DNA of 64,000 nt from Styela clava (taxonomy: Eukaryota > Chordata > Ascidiacea > Stolidobranchia > Styelidae), in NCBI RefSeq assembly GCF_964204865.1, contig NC_135258.1, positions 6,997,001-7,061,000 on the forward strand, given 5' to 3'. A program made the translations under genes and the position numbers. Every line of letters starts with the position of its first letter. The stretch's first letter is position 1. This document shows, piece after piece, positions 11,387-24,470 of this stretch. The notes beneath the pieces were generated by a model. The model searched no databases and had not been told where the DNA came from. It was given only the letters and a program-made list of their open reading frames with translations.

Positions 11387-12570
11387 GATTGACGTTTCCA
11401 GACGCAAAAACTCCCTTTGTTTTATTTCAGGTTTGCTTTGAAATTTTCAGTTGTTGAAAATTGTTGTTTTTACTAGAAGGCTATTACTTCTATATATATA
11501 TTTCAAAAATTTCTGCGGGCTCTTTGGAATTCTTTTTTTACTTTAAATTTCTGCGAGAAGACGTCATCAAAATCAACATGCAACATATATTTTCAGTGGT
11601 CAAAGATTGCTGTTGTGGCTATATGGATCGTATGCACATTGCCACGTACAACTGATAAGGTCTTACTTCTTTAACCAAGCAGCATTGGTTTGGTCCATTG
11701 CTTGTTGAGAAAGACGAATGTTCCCTATGAACAGCAATAGAAGCCACCAACAGAGAAGAAAACAACAATTTAGAAAATTGATCTATTGGTCTACGTTGAA
11801 TCCACGTTTAATGTTTTAAATTAAAATTTCAATTTAATGTGCTTTAATGGCTTTGTTTCGTTGCAGTGCGATGTTAGCAGTAGCTGTGTAGAATGATAAG
11901 ACAGATAAAGAGATTTTATGTGCTAATTTTCTTATAATTTTGTGCAAGAAAATTGCTAATGTCGATACTAGTCTTAAAATCGATAACTAATTACATGCTC
12001 ACCAAATGCTTGGGTCGCATAAACTTATAAAAAAAAAATTGGGTCTCTCCACCACGCTATACACTCGTGTAAGTGAGATATGCATCGTTCCTGTCCTATT
12101 GATTTCGTATTTCACGCAATTTGAAAATCGAAATATTACGTCATAATATAATTTTTATATCAGCGGATGACCGATTACGACGTCATTATATGTTTATATG
12201 GGTTTCATGACGTCTTTATATGGAACCTCACAAATGCCTTAGCCATGGGCCTCTCATTCTGTAAATCGATTACAATTATCTAAATTGAAATCCTAGCCCT
12301 TGTTTGTCCGATACCATCACTGCTGGATTCACAACTTGTTCGGTTTTTCGTTTTCAATAGAATTCAAGAGTTTTCAAGAGAATTTCAATATCGAAAATAC
12401 AAATATAACCTTATTCTGCGAAATACTAGGGCGTGATGAGTTCTCGTATACTTTTGCATCTTATATCTGCCAAACGAAGCTGTCAATCCTGCTCTCAAAC
12501 CCTACAACAAATCAAAATCTACAAAATATGTGGATAATGACTATTTCAGTTTTTGAATATATAAGGAAAA
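11387..12570. other. Intergenic, nothing recognised
   Basis: AT-rich sequence without splice-compatible coding blocks, known domains or paired repeats that I can see. Confidence 0.4.
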
Positions 12571-12810
12571 AATAATTCGGGGCTCCCGAAATATGCGAAC
12601 CAAGATGGCGGACATCGGAATGTAACATGTGTACTAGGTTAGGGTTAGGCCATAATTTTAGGTATGAATACTACGGGAGGCTCTTGGCTAGTCTTCGCAC
12701 TGATAATAGGACTAAAATAAGAAAAATTGGAAAAAAATTACCCCTGTTACCCATGTTACGTTCCGATGTCCGCCATCTTGGTTCGCATACTTCGGGAGCA
12801 CCAATAATTC
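12571..12810. mobile_element. Palindromic MITE containing CCAAGATGGCGGAC, with 8-bp target duplication
   Basis: The element is 12579-12802. Its terminal inverted repeats are nearly 45 bp (left GGGGCTCCCGAAATATGCG..., right its complement). The flanking duplication AATAATTC is perfect (12571-12578 and 12803-12810). Each arm carries CCAAGATGGCGGAC, facing inward. The same family occurs at 28154-28390 and, more degraded, at 58721-58922 and around 60390-60435. Confidence 0.85.
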
Positions 12811-14465
12811 TTTATTGCACGATCACCCTTATTCTGTCTAAAAACTGGATACCTAAGCAAAAATTAGACACTTCTTCATGCAACGTATTTTATTTCTGGG
12901 TATACAAACTTAGCCTCTGAATAAACAAATAAAATTATTCAGAAATAAATAATAGAATTATATCTATCGAGGTGTCTGTGTAGCATTATAATTTTAGATA
13001 TGACCTACAGTAAATTGTTGATACTTCGCGATTGTAATGTGCGTTTACTTAAATCGAAGATCTGTCCACGGTTAACTGGTAATCAAACTTTCGGAATCGT
13101 TTAAAATAATTTCTATAAACTTTCAGTTATCCAAAATATCGAAGTTTTCATTTTTTGAATCCCACCACCCCAAATTGTTCGGAATCTTTGAGGTTGTTTT
13201 CAACACTCTCATCACTGTAATGAATTGTAAAGATTTTAAATTTGTTTTAAACATGGTGAATACTTACAAACTAATTAGTATACATATCCAATGAATCTGG
13301 TCTATAACGTTTCAATCGAGAAATGAAAGGGGGGAATTCAACATAACAGGATTAGGCCATCGGGCTGTCACTGACATGTTCTGATGTATAATTATAACCT
13401 TCAGCCGTTTTATTGCACAATTTTACATACACGAAGAAAGACTAAAAATGCCGATTTTTACTGTCTTGAGGATTAGAATAGAAATACCCTGGAAATAGCT
13501 TATTTTTACAGTCTTGAGAAATAGAATAGGAATTTTAAGTTTTTAGTTATCCTTATCACGATCAGTATAAGTAGTTTTACAGAGAAAACGAAAGACTAAG
13601 ATTATATTTGAAATTTTATAGTTTTCAGTAATGCATAGCAAGATCAACGATAGTAATAAGAAATGTGTTTTATGCTACACAAATAGTTCCAACGATAACA
13701 TCTGGGGCTATCTCCTGTACAACTCATTTAATTTTTGTACACAAATATGTCTATCCTGTTTTCTGTCATGTACTGTATTTTGAAATACGTATCGATCTAC
13801 CACTTTCATTTCATTTAAACTGAAAAGCAATAATCTAATATATAATATCTAAAGTATTAGTATCCAACATAAATTTTAACATCAAACAAAAAAATTGTCT
13901 TACAATTGCGAATTTTATTAGATTTAAACGCTTTTAATTTGCCGAAATCAGCTCTGTAATCAAACTCAATAAGGAAACTAGTGAATATAGTTCGTAGAAA
14001 AAAAAACTATCAGCGTACCCACTAGCTTATAGAAAGAGATCTCATCTTTAAAAATGCCTTTTAAAATTATTATTAAATTGGAATTTATCACGACTGGGCT
14101 TTTTCCATTATTGGCATACATGGCGTCACTATAAATTTTTAAGTATCTCCCGGTATTTTGTTGACCACCATGACTTTGTTTTAGGTTGACTTTTTTACTT
14201 TACTTCGAGTGAGTAGGGGAATTTGCTTTAATCGATTGCCATGTAACAGTCAAAACGTTCTCGCGTTAGTGCTTTAGTTATCTAATTATACAAAACCACA
14301 ACTATCAATATACAAGGACAACGGCAACTGGTTCGCGAAATTTTGAATATGCCGTCGGTTAGAATCAACATGGCCTCGAGGATTAGAAAGAAGAATATTT
14401 ATGATTTAAACAATGATTGATTCAACATAAAATTATAGAGTACAGTAGACGCTGGGAAGTTCACA
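12811..14465. other. Intergenic and upstream region of the CTLD-CCP-WAP gene
   Basis: AT-rich, no gene seen. A short imperfect direct repeat with TTTTTACTGTCTTGAGGATTAG-like wording lies at 13451-13530. The core promoter of the downstream gene should be in the last few hundred bases, but no motif there is distinctive enough to call. Confidence 0.35.
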
Positions 14466-17400
14466 ATGGATTTAGAAACATTTATGTTCTTGATATTAGT
14501 GGGGAGCTTTATTTTTTCAATATCAGGTATGCAGAATATTCTCTATTTAATTTGCAATACATATATCATTTTGTCTCAATATTGATATAAATCAATAAAT
14601 ATGCTTCAATGAGACGGTTTATGCGGATATAATTTTTGTTTGATATATACAGGGTGTCCAAAATCGTTGCCCGATTTTATAGCAATTACAATTGTAAGTT
14701 TAAATAAATTTTATTGTATAATAAATGTGAAGTACAAGCACAATAATAACTATGAACCAAATGGTTGTTATTACTATTAAATCCGGCGAAATTGTTGGGA
14801 CACCATGTATTTGGCTAAAAAGTAATCTAATGCGATAATTGTAAGTCAATGATTATGAACACTTTTGAAGCATATGACAGTTTCTATATTCATTAGGATT
14901 TAACAGCCATAATATACGACGATTAAATTAAAACTCTTTATTTTTGTTTTACAAATTTGTGAAATTCGAATTCATCTCAAAATTTTACTAAATAAATTTC
15001 TGAACAGCAAATATTTTGTCAATTTGTGTCATCGTTTTTCAATCAATTGTGGAAGATGTAGGCTATTTGCTTTAATAAATGAATGGGTGAATAATTTTTT
15101 TCTGTTTCTTACAGAGTCTCAACACCCATGTTTATCCAGAGCCACACACCTTGTACACAGAAGAAGATGTTACACGATGATTGATTTTAAACCTTCTACT
15201 CGACTCGAAGTAGTGCAAGCTTGTGAAGCCGAAGATTCATCTATTTTGAATATACGTGATGTAATGGATTTCGACGTGATTATAGATCATGTGAGAAATG
15301 CACACTCTTCTCTGGTCAACGCTGACGAAGCTTTTATGCATATTGGAAACACAATCAATCCTAACGTGAGTGCATTTCGTGAATCTATATCAAAACTCAA
15401 CCTTACAACTGCTGTTTGTCAAATGTAAGTGACAAATCTAACTTTTGTGCGAGCAGTAAAAAGAAAGTATATTAAACCAAAATTCTGAATTTCATAAACA
15501 CTCAATTATAAAGAAAACTTATATTAGGCCATTATGAAGTAGAGTAAGTTTTATTCAATAATAATAGCGTCAAATGCAACCGAGAATTCTTATCGATAGA
15601 ACGAAATTATATAGGAAATAGTTGAGTAATATTTCTATACGGCACGTTTTGCTTGCCCAGATTTTGCAAGGTAAAATTTATTTTAATTATATTCTTGAGA
15701 AGGAATATACAGTATATATATACTAAGCGTTATCAAAGTCGCGTCTTCTAAGCAGTCCTACCCGGCTTGCCAGCCTGCCGCTCTAAATTTAATAAAGAAT
15801 ATTATCTTTTTCTTTTTTTTTAATAAAACATTTTACCATCTTTGTTGCAGACTCTACAGGTGAAAAACTTCGATGGTTCAGACGTCAGTTTTCCAGCGAG
15901 AGTATGGTCTTCTGGTGAGCCAACTGGAACCGCTGGTGGTGGAAGTACAAATACCATAATCATTTTGGGAGTCCTTTCTGATCCATCTTCGTTAAGTAAT
16001 GGGATGGTCACGTTCAGACCAACTGCATCTTTTGCTCGCATGGTGTTTTGCGAGACAAGAGGTAATTCAACATTGAATATATAGGTCAGTAAATAGAGTA
16101 TTTGCAGTGAAATACATAGGAATATATGTTACCTTAACAATTAATAAAATTAAACATTGAAAATTTTTTGCACCAAAAAGACTAATAGTTTAATATATTT
16201 CAAAATTATTGCTATCGATCAAATAATATTATGATAGATTTTAAACTTGACATATTATTGATAGTAATGAGTTAGAATTGTGGTTTTATGATTATAAGCA
16301 GAAGAATGAACAAATTCATAACCTTCCAGACCAAGTCAAATCTTAATTCATTCTATTAGTTATTACAAAGAACACAAACAAAAACAAAAACTTGCAAAGA
16401 GAAAGTATATCAGCGCTATGCTATGGAGGCAAAACAATAGCAGCACAAAACATTTTTAGGTCTCTGTTTGCACATTATATAACATATTATATTAAATATG
16501 ATTTTTACAGAACTCAGTTGCACCACTCCACCTATTGATGGCAATTCACAGGAAATTGCTTGTGCCGAAGATGAAGATCCTTTGTCTTGCACGTAAGTAC
16601 GATCTATTTATTTCCGCAAAGTGTTATCAAAATATAGTTGAGTATACAATAAAATATGAGAAGAAATGATTCGAAATAACACACGAGAACATTGGGAATC
16701 TAGATCAACTGTAAACCAAGAAAAAATATAAAAAATAACTCTCCGCTATTCTAAAATGAATTGCACTAAGGAATATAATATGAAATATGTTGTTTAGGAC
16801 GCCACTTATTTCCATATTGCCGGGGTCAAAATATTCGTCTAAGATCTTTTTGCGTAAGACTTTTGTCTCTTCTTCTATTGCGAAATATAAGGCGAAATTA
16901 CGTCCAATAACATTATACTTTCTGAAGTATCAATACCAAATAAAAATAGACGACTGTGGATATTTCTATCCAAAGATATCTCTTCATCAACTTTTTTTCA
17001 ATTATAGATCAAATTTCAATAACCAACTGCGATTGCATGGAGGTTTCGGAACTATGTCTATAATTGATTACACCATTGTTGAGTTATTATCGGAAAAGAT
17101 TTATTGCCTGATATATAGTTTTCCTATTATTCTAATTTGTATGCCTTACTCTGTTTATTTCAATATTATTTATCTTGACAGTATTTCGTGTAAAGAAGGA
17201 TTCAGTCTTGCTGATGGAAGCAAAAGTATAGTTCTAACATGCAAGGAGGATCTTTTATGGGATAGGGAGATAATGGACACAAATTGTATTCGTACGTATA
17301 CCTAATTGATAATTTGAATATTTGCCTTATTTTTATGACTTGCAGATTTTCTTAAAATTGCTTATTTAATCTCATTAAGTAGTCAATTTAGTTTTTTTTT

Positions 17401-20400
17401 TTTTAGTTTTTAATGTTTGGAAAATACGTAAATCTTTCAACTGGACCCAGTTTTGACAACTTGGTTGGATTTTAAATTATGTTTGTGTTGTTTTATTTAT
17501 TTAATATATTCCCGGAACATATATATTCTATCACGTGTCAAATATTCAGTTTAGTTGCTTCCCGTTAGTATTTAGCCTTAAAATAGAAACTTCTTTTCTA
17601 CCTAAATCGCAAAAATTTAAACTCGAAGGATAGTCATTGTATACGTGTCCGACAAATGGAAAATAAAATATTAAATATTTGATCAATTTTCTCCCTTTTT
17701 CTGGGTTATGAATATTATTATTGTGTATTTATTTTGCAATTCTATTCATATTTATTTTGCAGCAAAAGAATGTCCGGAACTCAGTTTTGAAGGACAATCA
17801 GGATTTATGAGCTGTAGTGGAACTAAAATTTATGACAAATGCAGGTTTGAAGAGTTTTTCATCTTGCTAAATCAGCTATAGATATTACGAAATCTAAATT
17901 AAAATAGAAAATTAATATTTATAGCAACTTGATCAATTATGAGTTCTAATTTATTTACTACTAAGTTTTTTCTGCGATTCTCAAAAAAAAATCAAAGGAT
18001 CAAGAACAAGAACTTGTGGTCAAGACTCTAAATGGACGGGAATGCAGCCAACGTGTGATGGTAAGGAGAGGATATTTTCTAAACCAGTGGTTCTCAAACG
18101 GTAGGGCGTGCCCCACAAGGGGGCGTAAACAATTTTTTGGGAGGGCGTGGTTTAGAAAGTTTGAGAACCAATGCCTAAAACCGAATCAAGATGTTTGGTT
18201 TTCTTCGTCTCGGTCCTCATAAAAAACATCTTTTAAAATCTATTCTGGGAACTATATATGATAATCATATATATAAGTCATTTTACAATAAAGGTTACGA
18301 ATTAGTGAATTTTAAATCACGATAACTGGAGTTGAACAATCTACTTTTCATTACGTTCAAAAATTGACACTTTTCGTGCAACCACGCGCACCATGTATTA
18401 GCTTCCTCAAATTAGTCTAAGTCTCTAAGAGAACTCATAAGCAAACTCTTATCACACGTGTTTTTCAATATTTATTTCAGACGTTGTCTGCGATGCGATA
18501 ATTTTTTCCGCCGAGCAAGGAACAATGGATTGCACTGATGGGAATAATTATGCGAGTCATTGCAGGTATTTTATCTCACATTATGTAAACGTTGGGCTGA
18601 ATATTTCAAAACCAAAGATATTATCAGCCAGTATTACATGTACAATCATGTGACTATCAATAAACAGTACAACCAGGAAACAGTCAAATCTATATTCAAA
18701 ATCTAGTACAAGATATTATACAAATAATATGGCGGTCGTGACTATAGTAGTGAAAGATACGTTCGGATAGAAAAATCAAATATTTTGGTTTTTACGATGG
18801 CGGAATTTGGTCCTTAAACGTCATAATGTGCGACTCTGGCGTCACTGTTTTTATAACTACATGGACCACAATACAAATGAAATACTTTTTTAATAGTTTC
18901 TACTGTAAAACTGGATTGCAAAGATGGGGAGCAAAGAAGGTAATTTGTCTTTGGACAGGAGAATGGTCAGATGAACCACCTACTTGCAAAAGTAAGTTTC
19001 TGGCAGTGGGTTAGAATATTAAAAAATAAAAACAAGAGACAAACTCTGACTATACATTTAAAATGCAGTTTATTTGTTAGAAAGAAGTCATTTGATCCAA
19101 CGACTATATAAATGCCAAATAAATGTATATTAGGAAATTGCTGGATTCTCTTTTTTTAATTTTTATTCACCTTTTAAACGATAAAAAATAGAAAATACCA
19201 GATATCTTTTTATTGATGAGTAAGTATATGTTCCACTAATATCTGACCGTCACATTATCCAGAATACGATCCCAAATGTCCTGCTACTCAAAAACACACT
19301 TCATGTCCTGACACAAACTGTGCAGTCAACGCTGATTGCAATGACGATAAAAAGATTTGTTGTCCGACAAAATGTGGAACGTCTGTTTGCTATGAATTAC
19401 CCAAACGAACAATTCCAAAAGGTGAAATTGATTTTTTATATGGCAATGTCTGCAAAGTTTCATTTTGCCCTTTCCTACGCAAATGTAAGAAATGCAGTTT
19501 ACATTAACTGAATATTTCTCTTTCATTACACATACTCTTTATATTCAATAATAAAAGTAGTAAAATGCCATGAAAGCTTAAATATATATTCAGGAATTAT
19601 TTTATTCGAACAATTAATTATTCGTCCTTATCAAGTATCATCATGTGAACAAATCAGAAACAAATTTAAATTTTAGGCGAATTTGAAAGCGCAAATGGTT
19701 GAATTGGATTGTGGAAATTTTTGACTGGTCAAAACATAAACATAATCATTTTTTTATAGGAACGCTTCTTTTGTTTCTACTGAGTGGCCTGGGCAGAAAC
19801 CAATGCCCTACAAACTGCTTGAGGAACGCATGTGAGACTGCACGATGTCCAGCAAATCTTAACGCACAATGTAGAACATCATGCAATGGTTGTCGAGCTC
19901 ATTTCTACGACTTTAATCAAGAAATTACAAGAAAATGTAGGTTTTTTTATCGCAGGATTAGCGCAGTTGTTTGATCGTTAAACAAGAAGGAAACCCATTT
20001 AATACTTGGTTTTTCTTTATGCTTTTGATGTTTTATTGCAAAAAAAAATTGCTCATCTTTTGAAATAATGGATAAATATCTCATCTCTTTCATTTTCTTA
20101 GTAGATATAGAAGAAAGTGTTTCTATTTCGTTGAATTGAATAAATGCCGTTATTACAAGGGTTGGTTTTGCCAATCACATAAAATTTGTTTACATGATCT
20201 AAGTCTGCCGTAACGCACTTTTTACTCGTGACCATATTATATTATATTACTCTCATATTATTCGGGCATGGCTCTCGCTCTCACTTGGGACAAAACTCAC
20301 CAAATATTGGCATCAAATCTCTTTAATAACATGCAAATAGCTACGAAGGTTGTTTTATGCGAGAAATAAGTCAAAGGTGACTCCCATTTATTCTGTATTT

Positions 20401-21056
20401 ATTTTTTAAATTTAGGTCGATGTCCACGTGGTTATGTCGCGCCAAACTGCCATCAACAACAATGTGCAAACTACAGATGCATCACACATGGCCAGCAGAT
20501 ATCTTACCACTATGTCAGTCAATACTACAATCCCAACATACAATGTCGTATGAGCAGCTGTGGTGGATGCTTTCCCCAGTTCTACGATAGAAGTGGACGA
20601 AGAATCAATTGCAGACAAATATTGCAATATGTATCAAACCCCGGGATTTTAGGTATATATATTTGAATCCTTTATATGTAAATATATAGACAGATAAATA
20701 GCACAGTACTATTATTTATGCGGTAAATATTTTATTTCGTACAAATAAAAAACTAAGTAGCGTTTCGATTTCTAAGATTCAAAAGATATTCCGCAAGCTA
20801 ATGCAATGGCGACCACAAGTCTTATACGCCATTAGATTGAATAATTATTGATAGAATGTATAAACATAACTTTCCCGGAATAAGTGCCTCTTTATTATTT
20901 AGTTTCCGTCTCTTTTAAAAACTCGCAGCAACATTCTAATCAAAGATGCTGCAAATTTTGAATTGAATTTAAAATCACAATAAATTGAACACAATCCTTA
21001 CATATTTTTATATTTTTTTTCACGTTTAAGTGGGGAATCCTCCGATCATTGGATAA
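14466..21056 (+). CDS. Secreted mosaic protein: signal peptide, CTLD, three CCP/sushi, WAP, two Cys-rich repeats
   Basis: Thirteen exons join to 556 codons: 14466-14526, 15115-15365, 15851-16061, 16511-16592, 17182-17291, 17763-17844, 17966-18060, 18481-18565, 18897-18991, 19263-19421, 19760-19936, 20416-20652, 21031-21056 (TAA). Residues 1-20 form a signal peptide (FMFLILVGSFIFSIS). Residues 21-174 are a divergent CTLD (RRCYTM, QAC, GEPTG, VFCE) that seems to lack the second disulfide. Residues 175-238, 239-297 and 298-357 are CCP domains, each split by a phase-2 intron and ending in patterns such as GEWSDEPPTCK. Residues 358-410 are a WAP four-disulfide domain (DCNDDKKICCPTKCG). Residues 411-469 and 470-548 are two related Cys-rich repeats ending CxGCxxxFYD. 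All module borders are phase 1, as in exon-shuffled extracellular proteins. A role in recognition or defence is inference. The short hydrophobic run LLLFLLSGLG before the first Cys-rich repeat is probably too short for a membrane span. The exon 7 start is supported by parallel wording SFFC/SFYC with exon 9. Confidence 0.82.
14648..14809. mobile_element. Small mariner/Tc1-like MITE in intron 1
   Basis: The element is 14650-14807. Termini CAGGGTGTCCAAAATCG and the complement of CGAAATTGTTGGGACACCATG are flanked by TA on both sides. TA duplication with a CAGGGTGTCC-type end is typical of mariner-like MITEs. It lies between the signal-peptide exon and the CTLD exon. Confidence 0.65.
18077..18181. 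mobile_element. 89-bp hAT MITE in intron 7
   Basis: The element is 18085-18173, with inverted ends CAGTGGTTCTCAAAC and GTTTGAGAACCAATG and a GGGCGTGCCCC / GGGGGCGT core. Flanking octamers TTCTAAAC and CCTAAAAC agree at 6 of 8 positions. It follows the exon 7 donor by 24 bp. Confidence 0.75.
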
Positions 21057-21147
21057 GAAAAAGTGGCAATCGCAAGGAAAAGTGAACGGCATACTAATGG
21101 ACAACAAGTTTTAAACATAAATTCTACCTGTTCATTCTTTACTTAAA

Positions 21148-21153
21148 AATAAA
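21148..21153 (+). terminator. Candidate polyadenylation signal of the mosaic gene
   Basis: AATAAA lies 92 bp after the stop codon of the final exon and is the first such hexamer downstream of it. Confidence 0.5.
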
Positions 21154-23099
21154 TGGTTTTAATTAAAATGTATCTTAACTATTTATTGCAAGCAAATCCG
21201 GACTGCCCAGAATGAGTTCTCTATATTTATTGCTCGAAATACAAACGACTCCAAACCACTCTGCGAATATTGATGAATGTTATATCTTCGGGATAGAAGA
21301 TGCGCAATTAGTCGTTTCAATCAGATCTGAGGAGTCGAACCTTAGGGTTGAGGTTGCTGTTTAGCATTTTTCCGCTGGTAAACCACCCACAATAAGTAAC
21401 TCCCAAAGTTGTATTCACCAGTACAATCAAATGCAATTGCAGTATATTCTAAATTTACCCGCTAAAGACAGCATGAACACAACACTGAAAAGAGGATTTC
21501 TGATTGGTAGAAGTTTTTTTCTTGTGTCCGAAATCACCACAATAAAATTTCGTAAAATTTATGAATACGTTCAATTTTGTTCTACGTGAACAACTAAATC
21601 TATGATAAACATATTCTCCAATCGAAATGTGTCTGTAATTGGCATTGAATATACCTTGTACAAAATCTGACATAACATTAGAAAACGTGAAACGTAATCA
21701 ACGATCCAAATACACGATACCTGATGTCGGTTTTGACATCAAAATTGTATCGGATGGCATGGTTTTGTTTATTATAATTCATCGAGATTTTTGACTACTC
21801 TCTGCCATCTAGCGGGGATTCATTACGAACAGACGTCTGCAGAAATTATTTGCAGTGGAACGTGGTATATGGTGTTTCAGTTCGTTGCTGATCGCAACTT
21901 CTAAGTATTCCTGAAATTAGGTAAAAAAAAAGCACGAGAAACGTGATGAATGAAAGTATTGCTGTATTTTGGGATATTACGGAACCCAGCACATGAGTAT
22001 ACAATCACACATATAAACCCTTAATAGTATAGCATAATTCTTATTCATATAAAACATTACACATTTTCGCTCAGAGCAAAGATCTTCACTATCAATATCG
22101 TCAATCAAGTTCGACAAAGAATTTTCAAGCAGATATTTCCAGTTAGAAATAGATGGATCCATCACTAGTAGTATGAGCAAGTCGCACTCCCGCTTTTATT
22201 CTGTTGAAGTAGTTTATTCTGGGCGCATACATAATATTGTAATGTCCCCCATATGTCACAGTTTTTTGCGTAAAAAACACGAGAATGTTGCTCACGAAAA
22301 TACTCTTTGTGAACTTTCCAGAGACTGTCTTTTTTGAGATTATATTTTCGCAAAAATGACCCTCTGTGAGATCAGACTTTTGCTGAAACGACTATTTGCG
22401 CGAACATATTTATACGCTAAAATGACAGTTTGCGAGAATGTAGAGTAATTGCACATTAATACAATGTACTGTTTACAGAGGTGGGGTGTTCGAGGTGTTT
22501 GGACCAGGGGCAAAAAAGTGTGTACAAGTGTGCATATGAGTGTGACGTAAAAGTTACATTTTAAGAACAATATTTACAGTGTTACAAAAGCAAAAAGGGA
22601 AAAAAATAAGCCTCGTGTCAAAACTAAATTTGAACGCAATCTCAAAAAATTCCTTTAGATATTTTTAACTAGAGCATCAAAATTTGGTTTTACTTCGGTT
22701 GTGGCAGCATCAGGCGGGTCAGATTGAATTACCCAACGGGCAGGATTTGGCCCGCGGGACGTAGTTTGCCCATGTCAGGTCTATAATGATAGTTACATGA
22801 GGTATTTGGTGATTACCTGTGAAAGTTTGTCTTATACAATTAAGTACGAAAATTGATCTATGATGCGTTTTTACTGAGATCTTGCTGTCGGGGTGATTGG
22901 TTGTGTTCATTTTATTCCTCCGATTACAGGAGGACTCGATTTTCCTCAAAAATTTTGCTGTTTGATTTTGAGCATTATAGAACAATTTTTATTGCATCGT
23001 GCTTGAATTATTATCCAGTCAACCATCTCAGCGCTTTTTAGCTGCGATGATGTGCGAGCTCACAATCGGAAATTCCCATCCAATTTGGAAACAGTCGCT
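21154..23099. other. Intergenic, no gene recognised
   Basis: AT-rich, with short chance frames only. Positions 22735-22780 (GATTTGGCCCGCGGGACGTAG...CATGTCAGG) resemble one terminus of a GC-rich-ended hAT element. The opposite end was not located, so it is probably truncated. Confidence 0.35.
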
Positions 23100-23880
23100 G
23101 CGATAACGCGCTCGTTAGGAGAGCCGACGTTTTCAGCGTATATTGTTGACTCTTCTGTTGTGTAAAATTACGAGAATTCAAAATGTCTTTCTATATTAAT
23201 TTAATTGTGTCCGACGTAGATATCGGTTGCTTCTTCTTGCGTCGAAATAAAAATATTACTAATCTAAAATACCACGGCAGTCTATGAACAGGAAAATATG
23301 AGATGACTTGCTGGAATATATCTTGTTTTGATCCGTATTTTTGTCCGTTTGAAAATTCGACAAATCTGAGCTGTACATGCAACACTGACTCCGCTTTATC
23401 GCAATGCTGCCCCTTAAATTATTTTTAATATAAAACCGTTAGAAAAATACTTAAGTCCGCTATAAAATCGTACGGATTAAAATTTATATTCGTACAATGA
23501 AAATTGATTAAATATACTTTAGATAAATCATCTTATATATATATCACAAACCGGAAAAAGTCGCGTCTCCGACCTTGTACAATGTTAACATTGAAATTCC
23601 CGAAATTTTTTTTTAAAGTAATGGATAAAAAGGTAACTCGACTACTGACTACTGAAATCCGTGCGCAATTGATTGTGTTTCGATTTTAGTGACGATATGG
23701 TTCTCAACCATACCAAACATAAAGCGTGCTCTAGGCACGAAATTTAGCGATTCACTATGCCTAGAGAAGCGTTTTTAATCTGTCGCGTGCCTCCTACAAC
23801 AAATTGTTAAAAGTTTTGTTTTTAGTACTTTATATTGCCGCTTTTAAATCAAAAAATTTACGTCGCCAATTCACTCCCTA
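23100..23880. mobile_element. Diverged relative of the interior of the hAT at 5790-9443
   Basis: Several blocks align in order with 5960-6670 of the hAT. These are the AATGTCTTTCT...TTAATTTAATTGTG stretch (23183 vs 5997), the TCCGTATTTTTGT...TTCGACAAATCTGA stretch (23332 vs 6444), and the ATTGCCGCTTTTAAAT...AAATTT stretch (23833 vs 6642). There are large indels between blocks and no termini could be defined, so this is an old copy or fragment. It lacks the nested DDE transposon. Confidence 0.5.
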
Positions 23881-24464
23881 CTTGTCTTTAGCATCTCGCC
23901 GCCGATTAATGTATAATAACTTATAATTCACAATTCTGTGCGAGTACAAAAAGAAACTAATATCATCGTTGTCGAGGCATATTTTTTGTAATTTAGGTAG
24001 AATAAACACAAACATGAAGGTGTTGCCAAAATAACATGCCACGCCGAAGAAAACAATCGGCGATTTTAGCAAAATGCAATCGCACGCGTTATTGGTGGAT
24101 TTTTCAGTTTTCCAAAAACTTCAAAAAGGAAGAGGCGTTTCAACCGGAAAGCCAATATTCAAGAAAAATTCTTTATACTACTCAAATCGACGTTTTTAAT
24201 GTTCCCCAATAGGCATGCCATGGTAATTCGACATAGGAAATATAACTTCGGGATACTAAAAGGTAGAAAAAGTGAAACATTAGATAATTTATAAGGGATT
24301 TCATACTTCGCTCTGAACAAGACTCTATAACAGCAGAGGCTCTATATCAACTAGTTATAGATAACCCATTGTTACATCTGCGCGTTTAAACTTCATGAAT
24401 TGCTTCCCAGTAAAAGTAAGAAATTAAATAAATCAAAGTGAAAGTTATTTTCCATTTCATTATA

Positions 24465-24470
24465 TTTATT
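24465..24470 (-). terminator. Candidate polyadenylation signal of lectin gene B
   Basis: AATAAA on the minus strand, about 470 bp beyond the stop codon. A homologous AATAAA is found at 45521-45526 beyond gene C, so the site is conserved between arms. Confidence 0.4.

Noticed and set aside
16787..17181. Long open frame (172 codons to 17305) across the mosaic gene
   Set aside because: Only its last part (17182-17291, preceded by an acceptor) fits a CCP half. The upstream part has no domain and is intron.
18005..18060. Acceptor at 18003-18004 for exon 7 of the mosaic gene
   Set aside because: It would delete the first cysteine of the CCP second half. The upstream acceptor (exon from 17966) restores the SFFC wording seen as SFYC in exon 9.
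22165..22570. Series of minus-strand short frames and GCGA-containing phrases
   Set aside because: No consistent period, domain or splice structure.
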